The notes under the pieces were generated by a model. It was not told the DNA's origin and ran no database searches. It saw only the letters and a list, made by a program, of their open reading frames with translations. A DNA stretch of 64,000 nt, from the NCBI GenBank assembly GCA_028023455.1, contig JAQFVV010000182.1:1676001-1740000 (forward strand). The letters run 5' to 3'. This document shows positions 1 to 12,300 of this stretch, one piece after another (within the stretch, counting starts at the first letter, position 1; each line of letters opens with the position of its first letter). The stretch is from Epiperipatus broadwayi (lineage: Eukaryota > Onychophora > Udeonychophora > Euonychophora > Peripatidae). Both the position numbers and the translations under genes were made by a program.

Positions 1-252
1 AGATATTTAATAAATAACATTAAAGAATTACTATACAATCTACATAGATTTATTGGTTATCCCCAGTTTGGTTTGTGTAAGTTTTGTGAACATTTTGTTC
101 TTCTTTATCTTTGTTTTTTTTTATTCTGGAATCTGTATGGCTGTACTCTTTTACATGTGTCTACTAATGATAATGATAATGATGTTTATATATCGCATAA
201 ATCAATAAAGATTTATATTTGCACAAGTATATGTGTTTGTATATATTTATAG

Positions 253-350
253 TATATCCTATGATGGGTAAATATTTAAATGATACTGGACGACCTATTG
301 CCTATTCTTGCAGCTGGCCAGCATATTTACCACCAAATTCTACTGTTTTA
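253..350 (+). CDS. NAGA: NAGA exon with the sugar-recognition loop
   Basis: The exon follows the acceptor ...tttatag and ends before gtaagt. Its first two bases finish a codon begun in an upstream exon outside the window. It encodes 32 full codons from [14 protein letters not shown] to [14 protein letters not shown] holds one Cys of a conserved disulfide and the Ser/Ala pair that marks N-acetylgalactosamine binding. NDT and NST are potential N-glycosylation sequons; NDT aligns with a known site in human GLA (NRTGRS). Confidence 0.92.
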
Positions 351-3300
351 GTAAGTAAATGTTTATATTACTTTATTAGCAAAAGTGCAAGTTAAAAAAT
401 ATATTATGTTAATGATTAAAAAAGATCAATTTTAGAATTAGTAGAAAAGCAGAAACATAAAATTAATATTCATCAATTGTAACAAACATATGTACAAATA
501 AAGATCGAAAAATCTTTAAATCTCTCACCGTGGGGTTGAAGGCCTCTCCAGTATTCCTTCATAAAAGAACAATAAAGCAGTTAGAACAGCCATATTCATT
601 TTTGAGTGACTGTTATTGATGAATGATGACATATTGTAATTAACTTAAATCTAATAAATTCATTTAATTAACATTACCAAAATTAAACGTTTATTGACTG
701 ATTTAATTCTAAAGAAATAATAATCTCTTTACAAAAAACAAAAACAAATTAATGTTTGTAGAGCCAGTAAATTTTCATAATCATGATCAAAAGAAAAAAT
801 TGTTCAATTTAATGAGAATGCTAAAACAGTTTAGGTAATTGAATGTTAAAGTTATGAGGGGAGGAGGATAATTTGATATGACTTAATTAATTGTAAAAAT
901 GATTGCATTTTCCACAATTCATTATAACTCAGTATATGTATTGCATAGAATATACAATCTGAAGGAATGAATAGATAGTATGTTTTATGTAATTCATGAA
1001 TTGAATTAATTAGTAAAAATTATAATGAAGTATGAAATATAGTCATCATTTTTGTAATAAGTGCATTATGTAGTTATTCCATGGTTTCACAATAATAGTG
1101 TTACAAATTCAAAAATGATCAGTTCTTGAGTTGATAAATAAAGTAAAGTAAAAAAAAAAGGTCTTAGTTTGATCATTAAAGCAGTGCTCAATCAGCATTA
1201 CCCTCTAAGCTACTAACCATATGATTACTTTACAATGAACTATGATTGAAAATTAATCAACCAGAAAAATGAGATCAGGCTAATAAATATTTTTTACTTA
1301 GTGAAAAAAAAAATCACTGCATTTTTATATGTAAAAATTTACTATAAACAAGGCAAAACTCTCCATTCAGTAGTGCCACCTTGTGCCTTGTTTATAAACA
1401 ATTATGAGCTAGTATAAGAGATGGTGATCATGTGATGTTTAAAAATTTACTAATAAGTATTCATGCTGAAGATAATTGAACTGTAGTAACATTTTAAAAT
1501 GCTGAATAGCTGTGATCAAATTTTGAATAAAAATGACTTAAATTGCAATATTAGATTTTGCTACAGTACTTAATACTTATATTATAAATATAAGATAAAT
1601 ATTACAAATTTTATAAATATGGTTTTAGATCTTGCAAATAATTTTAAACTATTTAATCATTAAATATTTTCATTGTAAGAATTTTTTTTTACCTTGAAAT
1701 GTAAGCTAAAATATATTTTATCTTCATATCCCAGTTTGATTATAAAAATATTTTTGGAACTGGATTGTAAATAACTTAAAAAAGTTGAACAAGTTTTATG
1801 GTATGCTATTTATATACTAATCATGCAATATTAGAGTTAATGTATTTTTTTTTTGTCATGTGCTATATTCAATTAATTAATACAAATAAATAATATCCCA
1901 TTTATCTAAACATTTTGTTTTATATCTGTGCAATTTTATTAGTTCATATATTGTAATGCATATTTTATAATTTTATTTAAATCTAAATTTTATTGTTATT
2001 TGAGAATTAATATTAAACTTAGATATCTCTCATTAGGATAGAAATTTTATACAATCTATTCCCTTCTGCAAAGTTAGATAATCAATGGATGCTATTGTAA
2101 TGTATCCATCCCGTGAGAGAAACTAACAGGGACAAACAACATACAATAAATTACTAAAGTGAATTAGCTTAGTTTTGCAAATAAACAACCAATACAACTA
2201 AGATTTATTTAGTCAATTGAATTAAATGTTTACATCAGTTTAACTTAACCCTACATAGAGCCCTGAAGGCATACTAAATAATAAAAGATTGGGAGGATCC
2301 GTTATATTTACCCTAGTCGGACTTTTGAATTTTCAGATTTAATAATCTGGGTTCTTCTCCTTCATAGGTCCTGATCAGCTAAAAAAAGTCTTAACTCTGA
2401 TTTCAATCAGGAAACATCAGCAAAAGATGCATGCTCCTCTCCTACACAGTTTATATAGTCCCGCTTGTTTTTCTTATCAGTTCCTTTTAATCTCTGCCTC
2501 TCGTTTAATTAAAAATGTCTCTTTATCTCTATACTTATCTTTTCCAATTACCTTATTATTATCTTTCAAAATGTTATAATTATTTTCATTATACATATTA
2601 TTAAAGTTTGAATTTCTAAATATTTCTATTTACACCAATTTAAGTTTAACATATAGATCTCTCTACTTCTGGAGTAATATTTACGTAAGTTATATTTATT
2701 TCACCATTAAACACACACAGCTATATTCCAGGGCCATGTCAAATTTTCAGACTATCTAGCTGTTAGATTTACACCTACACAGCCAGAAACTAGTTCAATT
2801 TTTCTTCTGATCACTTGTTATGTCTTCTTGATATGGCTGCATTGTTAACAATAAATATTCCAGTGGCTGTACAACACAATCTTCTGATTGTCTTTCTGTT
2901 TCAATAAAATATACTTCCTTTGCCTGAATATACGTGGGTATTTTACTATTTTGTGCTGCGGAGGTGGTCTCAGTGCCATCCTTTTCTTTACAAGAGTTCT
3001 AATTTTTATTAGCTAATGAAAATTGGCCACTATCAGCATTTGATGCCTCACTCTGATAGGTCATAGATGATTGACGTGTCTCTTTAAATTGTTTCCATTT
3101 TCCAATTTAATTATTCTCATAAGTTTAACTGTTACTTCTATCATCAAACCAAGACACCTTTTTTTTTCTTTAAAGTATCTCTAACTGAAACTTGTTTGCT
3201 GATATTAAATTTCTCACAATCTAAATTGGTTTTACCAATTACTTTATTAGCTGGTAATAACTTTGACAGGTATGTGTGTGAAATTTTCATTGCATTAACA

Positions 3301-6300
3301 GTTCTGCCAATGTCTTTATTGTTGATGTTCATGGTGTAGTAATAACTTTGGTAGATGTGTGTAAAATTTTAGACACATTAACACTTCTGCTAATGTTTTG
3401 TTGTCAACATGCCTGGTATGAAATGTTGAAAAAATATCATGTTTAATAACATTTCATTTATATTCTTGTATTTTATTTAGCATCAATTTAAGCTGTTGCA
3501 CTGCCTTCTCAGCCAAAACAATTCGATTCGGGATGATATGGAAGGGTCAAAACCTGGCATATTCCTTCATCCCCTAAAGATTCTTAGAACACCTGTGATG
3601 AAAAATCAGTTTTGTGTCGGTCACAATAGTTTTTTGATATTCATGGCTTGTGAAGATTTCTTTTAACACTCTGATAATACCCTTCATGCTAATATTTTTG
3701 ATTGAGCTTATATTCTACTCATTTGTAGTACGAATCAATCATGATTAGAAAGATATAGCCATTTGTTGGATCTGCATGATCTATGTGTGATCTCTTCCAT
3801 GGTATCTTTGACTTGCAACAAGATTCAAAACTATTCAGAGGCAAGAATTAGTGATGGATTGATATTCTAAACAGTTCTTCACCATCTCTTCTATTTCCTG
3901 GTTTGAACTAGGCCATCATACATATAATTTAGCTAAAGCTTTTATTCATACTACCCTTGGGTGTTTTTTATGCAGTAAACTGAATGTTTGTTTTCATCCT
4001 TCAAAGTATGAGTACTTGATTATAAGAATGCAATCATTGCATGTAAACATACACATTCCAGATAGGCCTTGCAATGTAATTTGGTTGATGCTTTGGCCAT
4101 TCGTTCTTTAGTCAATTTTGTAAAATTTTATATCTTGGTCATTTCTAGTCCAATTTACTACTTTAGAATTATTCAGTATTCTAAAATTGCACTTCATTAT
4201 ACTATTATCTCTTTTACTGGCTCAGATTCTTTCCCACATTTGTAATTCTTTTGTAAAACATCTTTATTTATTTTTCTATTTGAACTTCAAGTGGCCTGAA
4301 CCAGTTTCTACTCAGTAAAGGACTTAAATGTCTCTTAACTGTATAAAATGGTAGAAATTTGACTCTGAAATTGATTTTAACAGGTACAGTTATATTGCCA
4401 CATAAGTCTTTTATTTTCATTAATGTCTGTGGCTATAACATTTGTTTTTTCAAGCATCAACTTAATTTTCTTTTTATCACTAATCTTAGGCCAGTAACAA
4501 AGATAAACCACCATCACTGTCCACTTCCATGGCAATTTTCTGTTCGCAGATAACAAAAATATGACCATAATATGTGTCATTATCATTAATCTTCTTAACA
4601 TCATTTTTTCTTCTTACTCTGGTTCCCCTTGATTTAAAATCCAAACTCGATTTAGTTTTTGTACTCCTGTCTTTATTTTGACAAATGGGAGCTAAATGTC
4701 CTTTTAAACTTTAGATACTACATTTTTCTCTTCTAAATTTGATATACTTCTTCCATGGCTTTTTTTTTTTTGTTGTAGCAGTAATAGATTACAACATCTT
4801 TTGAGCTCCTATGGCTTGGACTATTAGATTCTATTTTATATACAATTATTGGCATAATGCTTTTTTGGTATATATTGATTTGATATACATTGAAGCTATA
4901 ACTTGGATAATATTACCCATGAAACCATTATAGAAATCAAAGATTTTAATTTGCATTTTATATTAAATCAAAGATAATGATTAAAGATAAACTTAAAACA
5001 CAATAATAATTCCTAATAGATTGCATAATATGAAATTAATGTTAATTTAATTATGCTTTTCTTTAATTTTTTTTTGTAATTTATTCTATATTAATTTTGA
5101 TTATTTTAATTTTGCTATCAATAGATAATAATATTAAGTTATCTTATAATGATTCCTATTTAAATAGGCCTATAGTTCTCACAATTTATAAGTTAAGTAT
5201 TGAATTTTATTGAATGCATTTGAAAAAATGGATTTGTGCAAGAAATAACTTGCATTTTAATTTCAATATATTTTAACCTCTTCCAAACAATCATTTTTAC
5301 TTTTATAATCACATATATTACTCAGGGTATTTTTGTTATTTTCTATTATGAAACTGATATAGATATTATCCATCATATATTTTCAAGTGATAGAAGTATA
5401 TGTCATTATGTATATCATATATTTATTTTATGTTCCATATATATACATAGATAATTAGATAAATATTTAGTTAGATTATAGATGAATAGATAGATAGTTG
5501 GATAGATATAAAAAATATTTTACCAATAAAATCAAAATATTATATTAAATATTTTGTCTAATACTTGATTTACTATTTATTTATTTATTTGTCTGCTGAT
5601 TGTTAGTATTTCGAGATTTTTTCCCCACTTTTAATTGTATTAAATATTGCAGAGAAATTATACTTTAATGGGAATTTATTGCAATTTGTGGAGAAACTAT
5701 GATGATATTCAAGACTCATGGGAAAGTGTTTTACAAATAGTTGATTATTTTGCTTCCATGCAAGACTATCTCATTCCCACTTCTGGACCTGGGCACTGGC
5801 ATGATCCTGATATGGTAAGTTTTTTTTTTTGTATGTTCATTTGTTTATTTTTTCACATTGTTTTTTATTTAATTAATTGATGTGTCTGTTATATCTAAGT
5901 ATAACACATTTATAATTTTTATTAAATAGTTGGTTTTTTACTCATCTCTTTTAAATGTTTTGAGTTAATTTCTAATATCATTCACATTTACTGTAATTAT
6001 TTAATTAACATCTTCCAGTTACGACTTATAACAATGTTGGTATTTATTAATTGTAATAATAATTGTATGTTTTGACTAAAGAATTAACATTTGTAAATTA
6101 TTTAAATATTAATGGTATTTATCATTATTAATAATTTTAATTTGAAATGCAAATTTACTGATTCAAAGAAGTCATTTTAGTTGTCATTAGTAGTGATAAT
6201 TTATTGTTGTAGTATTTTGAATTTAATTTTTTTTTATATGAAAATATATATATTGCCTTCATTAAAAATGAAATTAATGATAATAACTTTTATTGTTATT

Positions 6301-9300
6301 AATAATGAATATTAATTTAAAATATTAAATATTATTTTAGTTAATTATTGGAAATTATGGTTTGAGCTATGAGCAAAGCAAAGCCCAAATGGCATTGTGG
6401 GCAATAATGGCTGCACCGCTTATCATGTCTAATGATTTGCGCACAATTAGGCCAGAATATGCTGAAATCCTCTTAAATAAAGATGTAATTGCTATAGATC
6501 AAGATCCTATGGGCATTATGGGAAGAAGACTTATTGATAAAAAACAGGTAAAGTTGAATTTTGATCATTTTTGTTTTAGATATGAATAATATATATATAT
6601 GATCTTTTAAATAGGGCATTCAAATATAAATATATTAAAAAATATGTCATTTTATTGGTTTTAATGTTATTTTACATTAAAATATATATCTACAATATTT
6701 AGGTACTAATGATATATAAAAAAGATAGTAATACAACATTATCATTTTCATTTATCTTTGAATGATCTTGGATATTTTTATCTGAGTAAAAATGAATTTG
6801 TTCAATGTGATTTTTTCCATAAAGGGTAATAGAAATGATGAAAAAATGGTATATTGTTTTATTAGTGCTCATTAGCCATTGATTACTGGCTATGCAAACT
6901 TCCTTAAATCAAATTTTAATTTTCACTTATCAAGATTTTATACTAGAATTAAAAGTTTATAAAGTGTGTTTTTTTTTTAAAAATTAAACTCTGCTTATCT
7001 ATCTATTTAAAAAAGATATCTATTTATCTAAAAGATTTGAGAGAAAGTAAGTCTAGAAAAACTCGTTTTGTCAAATTATATATATTCACAGAAATATATA
7101 ATTTTAGTTGAGGTTTTTCAGAAAGTTTTAACAATCATAATTATATATTTTCAATCTAGAGGCCAAAACTATATTACAAAAAGGTTAGCAAAATGTATGG
7201 AATTTGCTACATTTTCAATATATGTATTGATTACACTTTTTTATTTTATTTATTGTTAAATGATGAATATCAACATGATGATAATAGGCATTAAATAATC
7301 TTGCAGAATCTTATAAAAAATTAGTTCTAAATTTTGCAATGTAAAATGTCTTAACATTTTTCAAACACATATCAGAAACACTGTGAGAAATTTTACTAAT
7401 TCAGTTTATTATAATAATTTGTTCTTTGACTATTTTTGTAAAAACAAAATATCATTAAGGTTTCTTAATAACTTCATGGAAACTCGAGGAAAGTTATATA
7501 CTGTTCCAAATATAATATTTTGTAAATTTTCTGTGTATTGCGTCCAAAGCTTGCTATAGAGAGTAATTGTCAGACTTCCAAACAGCACTATCATTATTTA
7601 GAATTGATAATACTAAAGATATAAAAAGATGTTCATTAAGTTTCTCTATTAAGGAATCTTACTTCCCTAAAGATACAATCCACAACTTTAAATACTTTAG
7701 AACATAAATAATGTACATGACTTGAGAAAAGTAATGTAGAATCTAAAATCATCTCTGAATATTTATATTCATTTAGCCTCAAAATATTATTTCATTTTAA
7801 TATATAATCTATGGGATTTGTTTTTTTTTTTGAAAAAGTAATCATACTTACTTTATCTTCATTTATGTTTATATAATTGTTTATACACTGCAAGTCAAGT
7901 ATTTTAATACAATTTTCTAGATAATTACAATCAGCAAAGCATGGAATGCAGCAATCAGATATTATATAATTTAAGTCAAATATATATATATGTATATTGA
8001 ACAGAAGTGGTATCAAAACATATCCTTAACGGACATCAAAATCATTAAAATAATCTGATTCACAATTTAACTATTTAACAAAATGTAGTCTTTTATGCAA
8101 AAAAGATGCAAACCATATTTTAACTTAGTAATGTATATAGAATATGAAATCTTATCAAATGATTTAGACAAATCAAAAAAAAATTGTATCAGTTTGATTT
8201 GGATTATCAATATCATGTGACACAACATCAATAAATTCTTTATGTTTGTAGTAATAGATCTGTTTCTCATAAACTTATACTGAAATTTTGGAATAAGATT
8301 TCTTCAAGTAAGTATAAACAGATTCATATACAATCAATTCAAATAATTTAGTTAGAACCAATAATATTGGAACTAGTCTATAATTTTCAAACATATTTTT
8401 TACAGCCATTCTCATATATAGGAACTACTTTAGTAATTATCCATCTATTAGAAAAAAATTATTTTTGGATAGAAAAATTAAAAATAAAAAGAAATGCAGT
8501 AACTAGAATATCCATGCAATCTTTATAAATAAATGCAAATATATTGACAAAAAAACAGACATTACTTATTAAAGATTAAATTTTACACAAGGTAGAGAAT
8601 TATAAATGGTAGTACATTCACCTAGAGAAATAATAATGATAGGATAATAATATTTTCTTGTAATATAAAAAAAAAAAATTTGCAATGCTCATATGGTATC
8701 CAAATCCACTTCAATAAACATTTATTTACTGTTGATATGATTTATTTGATCTTAATTCCACTATTTGTTCCTTATATGTTAATTTGTTGTAGGGAAGACA
8801 AAATTTTTCTTATTGTTATTTACACATCCAGTTTTCTTTAGGAATTCATGTGGTAAGGCAGGGGTCCCCAACCTTTTTGCACTTAAGAGCACATTCTATA
8901 ATACCGGCCAGGTGGCGGGCACCATTTATTTTTTTCAACCAGATGGCAGGCACCATTTATTTTTTCAATGTAAATTTATAGTTGGATATTGTTAATAATA
9001 TACATAATGTACAAAAAAATATTTATTTCAAAAATAAAATTTTAACATATAATTAACATTTATATTTTTATGCTGTAAAAGTATAGTATGCCCTACAATT
9101 TGATTACAATATAATACAATAATTTATAAGAAATTTTAAAAATTAAATTTATTTGTATCAGATAAATAATTTTTTATCATGTTCGGATAGCGGCGGGCAC
9201 ACGTAAAATGGTCTGCGGGCACCGTGGTGCCTGCAGGCATAGGGTTGGGGACCCCTGTGGTAAGGCAAAGATTACTCCCCCCCCCTCTATCTGCAACTTT

Positions 9301-12300
9301 TTAATGCATTGTCTTTGATGATATTCAGCAATACTACAAATCCATTTCTTTGTTTTCAGATCACAGAAATCTAAAGTAATCAGTAGCATTTATAATAAAA
9401 ATATTAACATTTCAAAAAAGTGTGTTTTACTTTAGAATAGTTTTTTTTTTTAAAGAAAGTGAATAAATTTTATACATGAATTTTTTTTTTTCCTTTACAA
9501 AAAATATTCGTATGATTTTCCAATGCAATTATCATTTGTATAATTATTTAAATTCGTTCAATAATATTATTTTTATTATTAATAATATTTTTATTATTAT
9601 TATAAATCAAATAAATTTTATTTGCTTGAAGTTTATTCCCACATTCACATGTATATTTTAAAATCATTTCATTTTTCTTTAATAGTTAGAATAAAAATTA
9701 ATAGTTAAACTGGTTTAAAAAAGGTTGCTTAGATGTGTATAAAACAATAGCATGTGTTATGAATTGATTATTTTTAAAATAATTATTGCTGATTTTATTT
9801 TTAAAAAAATGTATTTGACTTGAAAGAGGTAAAATAATAAACATTTATGTTTAAGGATTAATTCCACTATTTAAAAGTAATGAAATCATTAATTAATCGT
9901 CATTGTTAATTATTAGTCTTGGGTTATATTTATTTACATTATAATATATGTTTACATTTATAATTATAATCGCAAAGTAGTAAATGGTATTTACAGATAA
10001 TCTTACATACCAAGATTGATTATGAATATTAAAAAAGAAAAAATCAATAAATCGATTATAAATTAGAATTATTTAATTTTTTTTTTTTTAATATCCATAA
10101 TCAACCTCGGTTGTCCGGGATTATCCTTAAGTACCACAAATAATTTTCATTCATTTTTAATGTTTAAAAATCATATAAGTCTGATTGTTGTCTCATTTCT
10201 AAGTTTAGAGCATTATTGCTTTTACTGTATTTTCTTCTTTCTCCTGTTATCCATGCATATGTGCTTTCATCATCTTCTCTCTTTACTATATGCATATATA
10301 GATTCACTCTACGTTTTAACATTTTTTAGCATAAAACTGTTTGAACATATCTTATTTCAGTGATTTACAAAAAATGGTAACTTCATTTAGTTTTAAAATT
10401 TAAAAATTTCCAAATCTTTTCCAAATCATATGTGCAATCTGTGAAGATGAAATATTAACATAATCTTCAATTATTTATTATTGATAACTTTTTTCACTTG
10501 GTTGAAAAGTTGTTCATGAAAATACAAAGAGTATGCTAAATTTGACAATCAGATCATAGCAAGCAAAAGTTATAATGAAGAAGTGAAGCTGATCTTTGAA
10601 AGTTGCAAATGGGACACACACACACACAAATATTTCTATACTACAGTTATCTGAAATAAGTGACTAATTCTATCTACTCAGCATATTAAATTTAATATTG
10701 GTGAAGCCTATTATAAACTATTGTTTACAGTTTCTATAAAATTTATAAGATTTCTATCATTCAGCCAAATTACTCATAATCTCTATAATGGAATAGAACT
10801 GCTTTTACCTATATCAACTTTTAATTTTTTTGTGTTTAGATAGTTAATATTATTGCTATTTGTCTTATAATTCCATGAAGCATTCATATTTGAATATCAT
10901 TTATTTTAATAACTCATATGTTTGACAAGACATCCTCATGATTATTTAATTAGAACTAAGATAATTAATTTTATATAAGTCTTTATTTTGAAATAAATCC
11001 TTTTCTAGATTGCTTTTCTGGATTACTGTAATAGAATCTCTAAACATAAATATTGCATGAATTTTTAATTTATAAATCTTTATTTTTGTGTGTGCTTCTT
11101 AATTATTTTGCTCTTCTTCACATTAAACAACTGTAGTTTTAATACTTTATTTTTTTTCTAATGGTTATAGACAGTCTGATATGTTTTTATTTACTTAGAT
11201 GGTTGACATTTTTATAAATATTTATTTTATTTAAGCATATTTTTAATGAGAGATTGCTTTTTTAAAAATGAAATATCTTGTTATATTGGCAAAGCTTTAT
11301 AATTACTAAACCATTAATATCAATAATGATACATTTAATCAATATGGAAAATGCTTATCTTTTAGAATCAAACCAGAATTTTGACCTTAAAATTATGTAA
11401 ATAACTCTTAGATGGAGGAATGTCATCGGGGATAGCCTGCAAGTAATATCAATCTTTAAATCAATCATTATACTATGTCAACAGAAAGACATAATGAATA
11501 ATTAACTATGGAAAAATTCACTTTAGGGTAAAAAAATTTATGAATTATATGTTTTTATAAGATTTGTTCTTTTATATTTAGTTGAAATTTTTTTTGAATA
11601 CATTGATGTAAATGTGCATCCAGAATTATATATGTGTTTGTTTTATATTTGTTATGCCTGTTATGACAACCAATATTTTTTTAACTGGATTTTTGCAGTC
11701 AGCTATTGGATATAAGCATCTTTCTTGCTTATTTGTCTACAATAGAATGTATTTTTTACTGAATTGTATTGTTTAATCCTATTTTGTATTTATTCCTCTT
11801 CTTTTATGTTTTATATGCATATATATTTATTTAATTTATGTAATGATTTTAAATTATTTTATAATTAAGATTTTCTATATTTGATAAAGCCTTTTTACAT
11901 GAGTTGTATTTTATGCATATGTAGTGTCTGAAATTGTAATGATTCATTACCACAGTCATTTAGAAATATGAATTTTTTGCAGTAGCAAAGATATTTCATT
12001 TATTGACTATTATTTTATTAGACGTATTAAAAAAAAACAAAACATTTTAGTAAATCTCTTTTTCTTTCTTTTTTCCTAGGGTGCTGGTATTGAAGTATGG
12101 AGAAAGCCTATAATTCCTGTTATAGATAGATATTCCAGTTATGCACTTGTTTTTCTAAATAGAAGAACAGATGGCATGCCAACTAAGATTCAGGTGGTAA
12201 TATCAAAATTAGGCCTCAATTTCAATAAAGGTTACTTAGTTGAAGAACTTTTTACTAAGAAAAACTATGGTTTTGTTTTACCTGATGAATCTTTATTCTT

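Larger units (their letters stand above)
351..5652 (+). other. NAGA intron carrying a gypsy remnant
   Basis: This intron of about 5.3 kb has donor gtaagt and acceptor ttgcag and is phase 0. It contains a decayed foldback fragment (1345-1440), an LTR and a - strand Ty3/gypsy pol remnant, described separately. The stretches 360-1340 and 1445-2090 are plain AT-rich DNA with no gene signal. 4790-5640 is AT-rich with a degenerate GATA-type microsatellite near 5450-5510. Confidence 0.85.
6548..12079 (+). other. NAGA last intron carrying LINE, hAT and MITE copies
   Basis: This 5.5 kb intron runs from donor gtaaag to acceptor tttcctag. Its recognisable contents are a LINE reverse transcriptase relic (7780-8480), a hAT MITE (8859-9257) and a small inverted-repeat element (9986-10135). 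6600-7780 and 10140-12060 are AT-rich with only short simple repeats, such as a short CA run at 10616-10627. Confidence 0.85.

Noticed and set aside
5451-5510. GATA-like repeats as a possible CRISPR or regulatory array
   Set aside because: Irregular microsatellite without uniform spacers.
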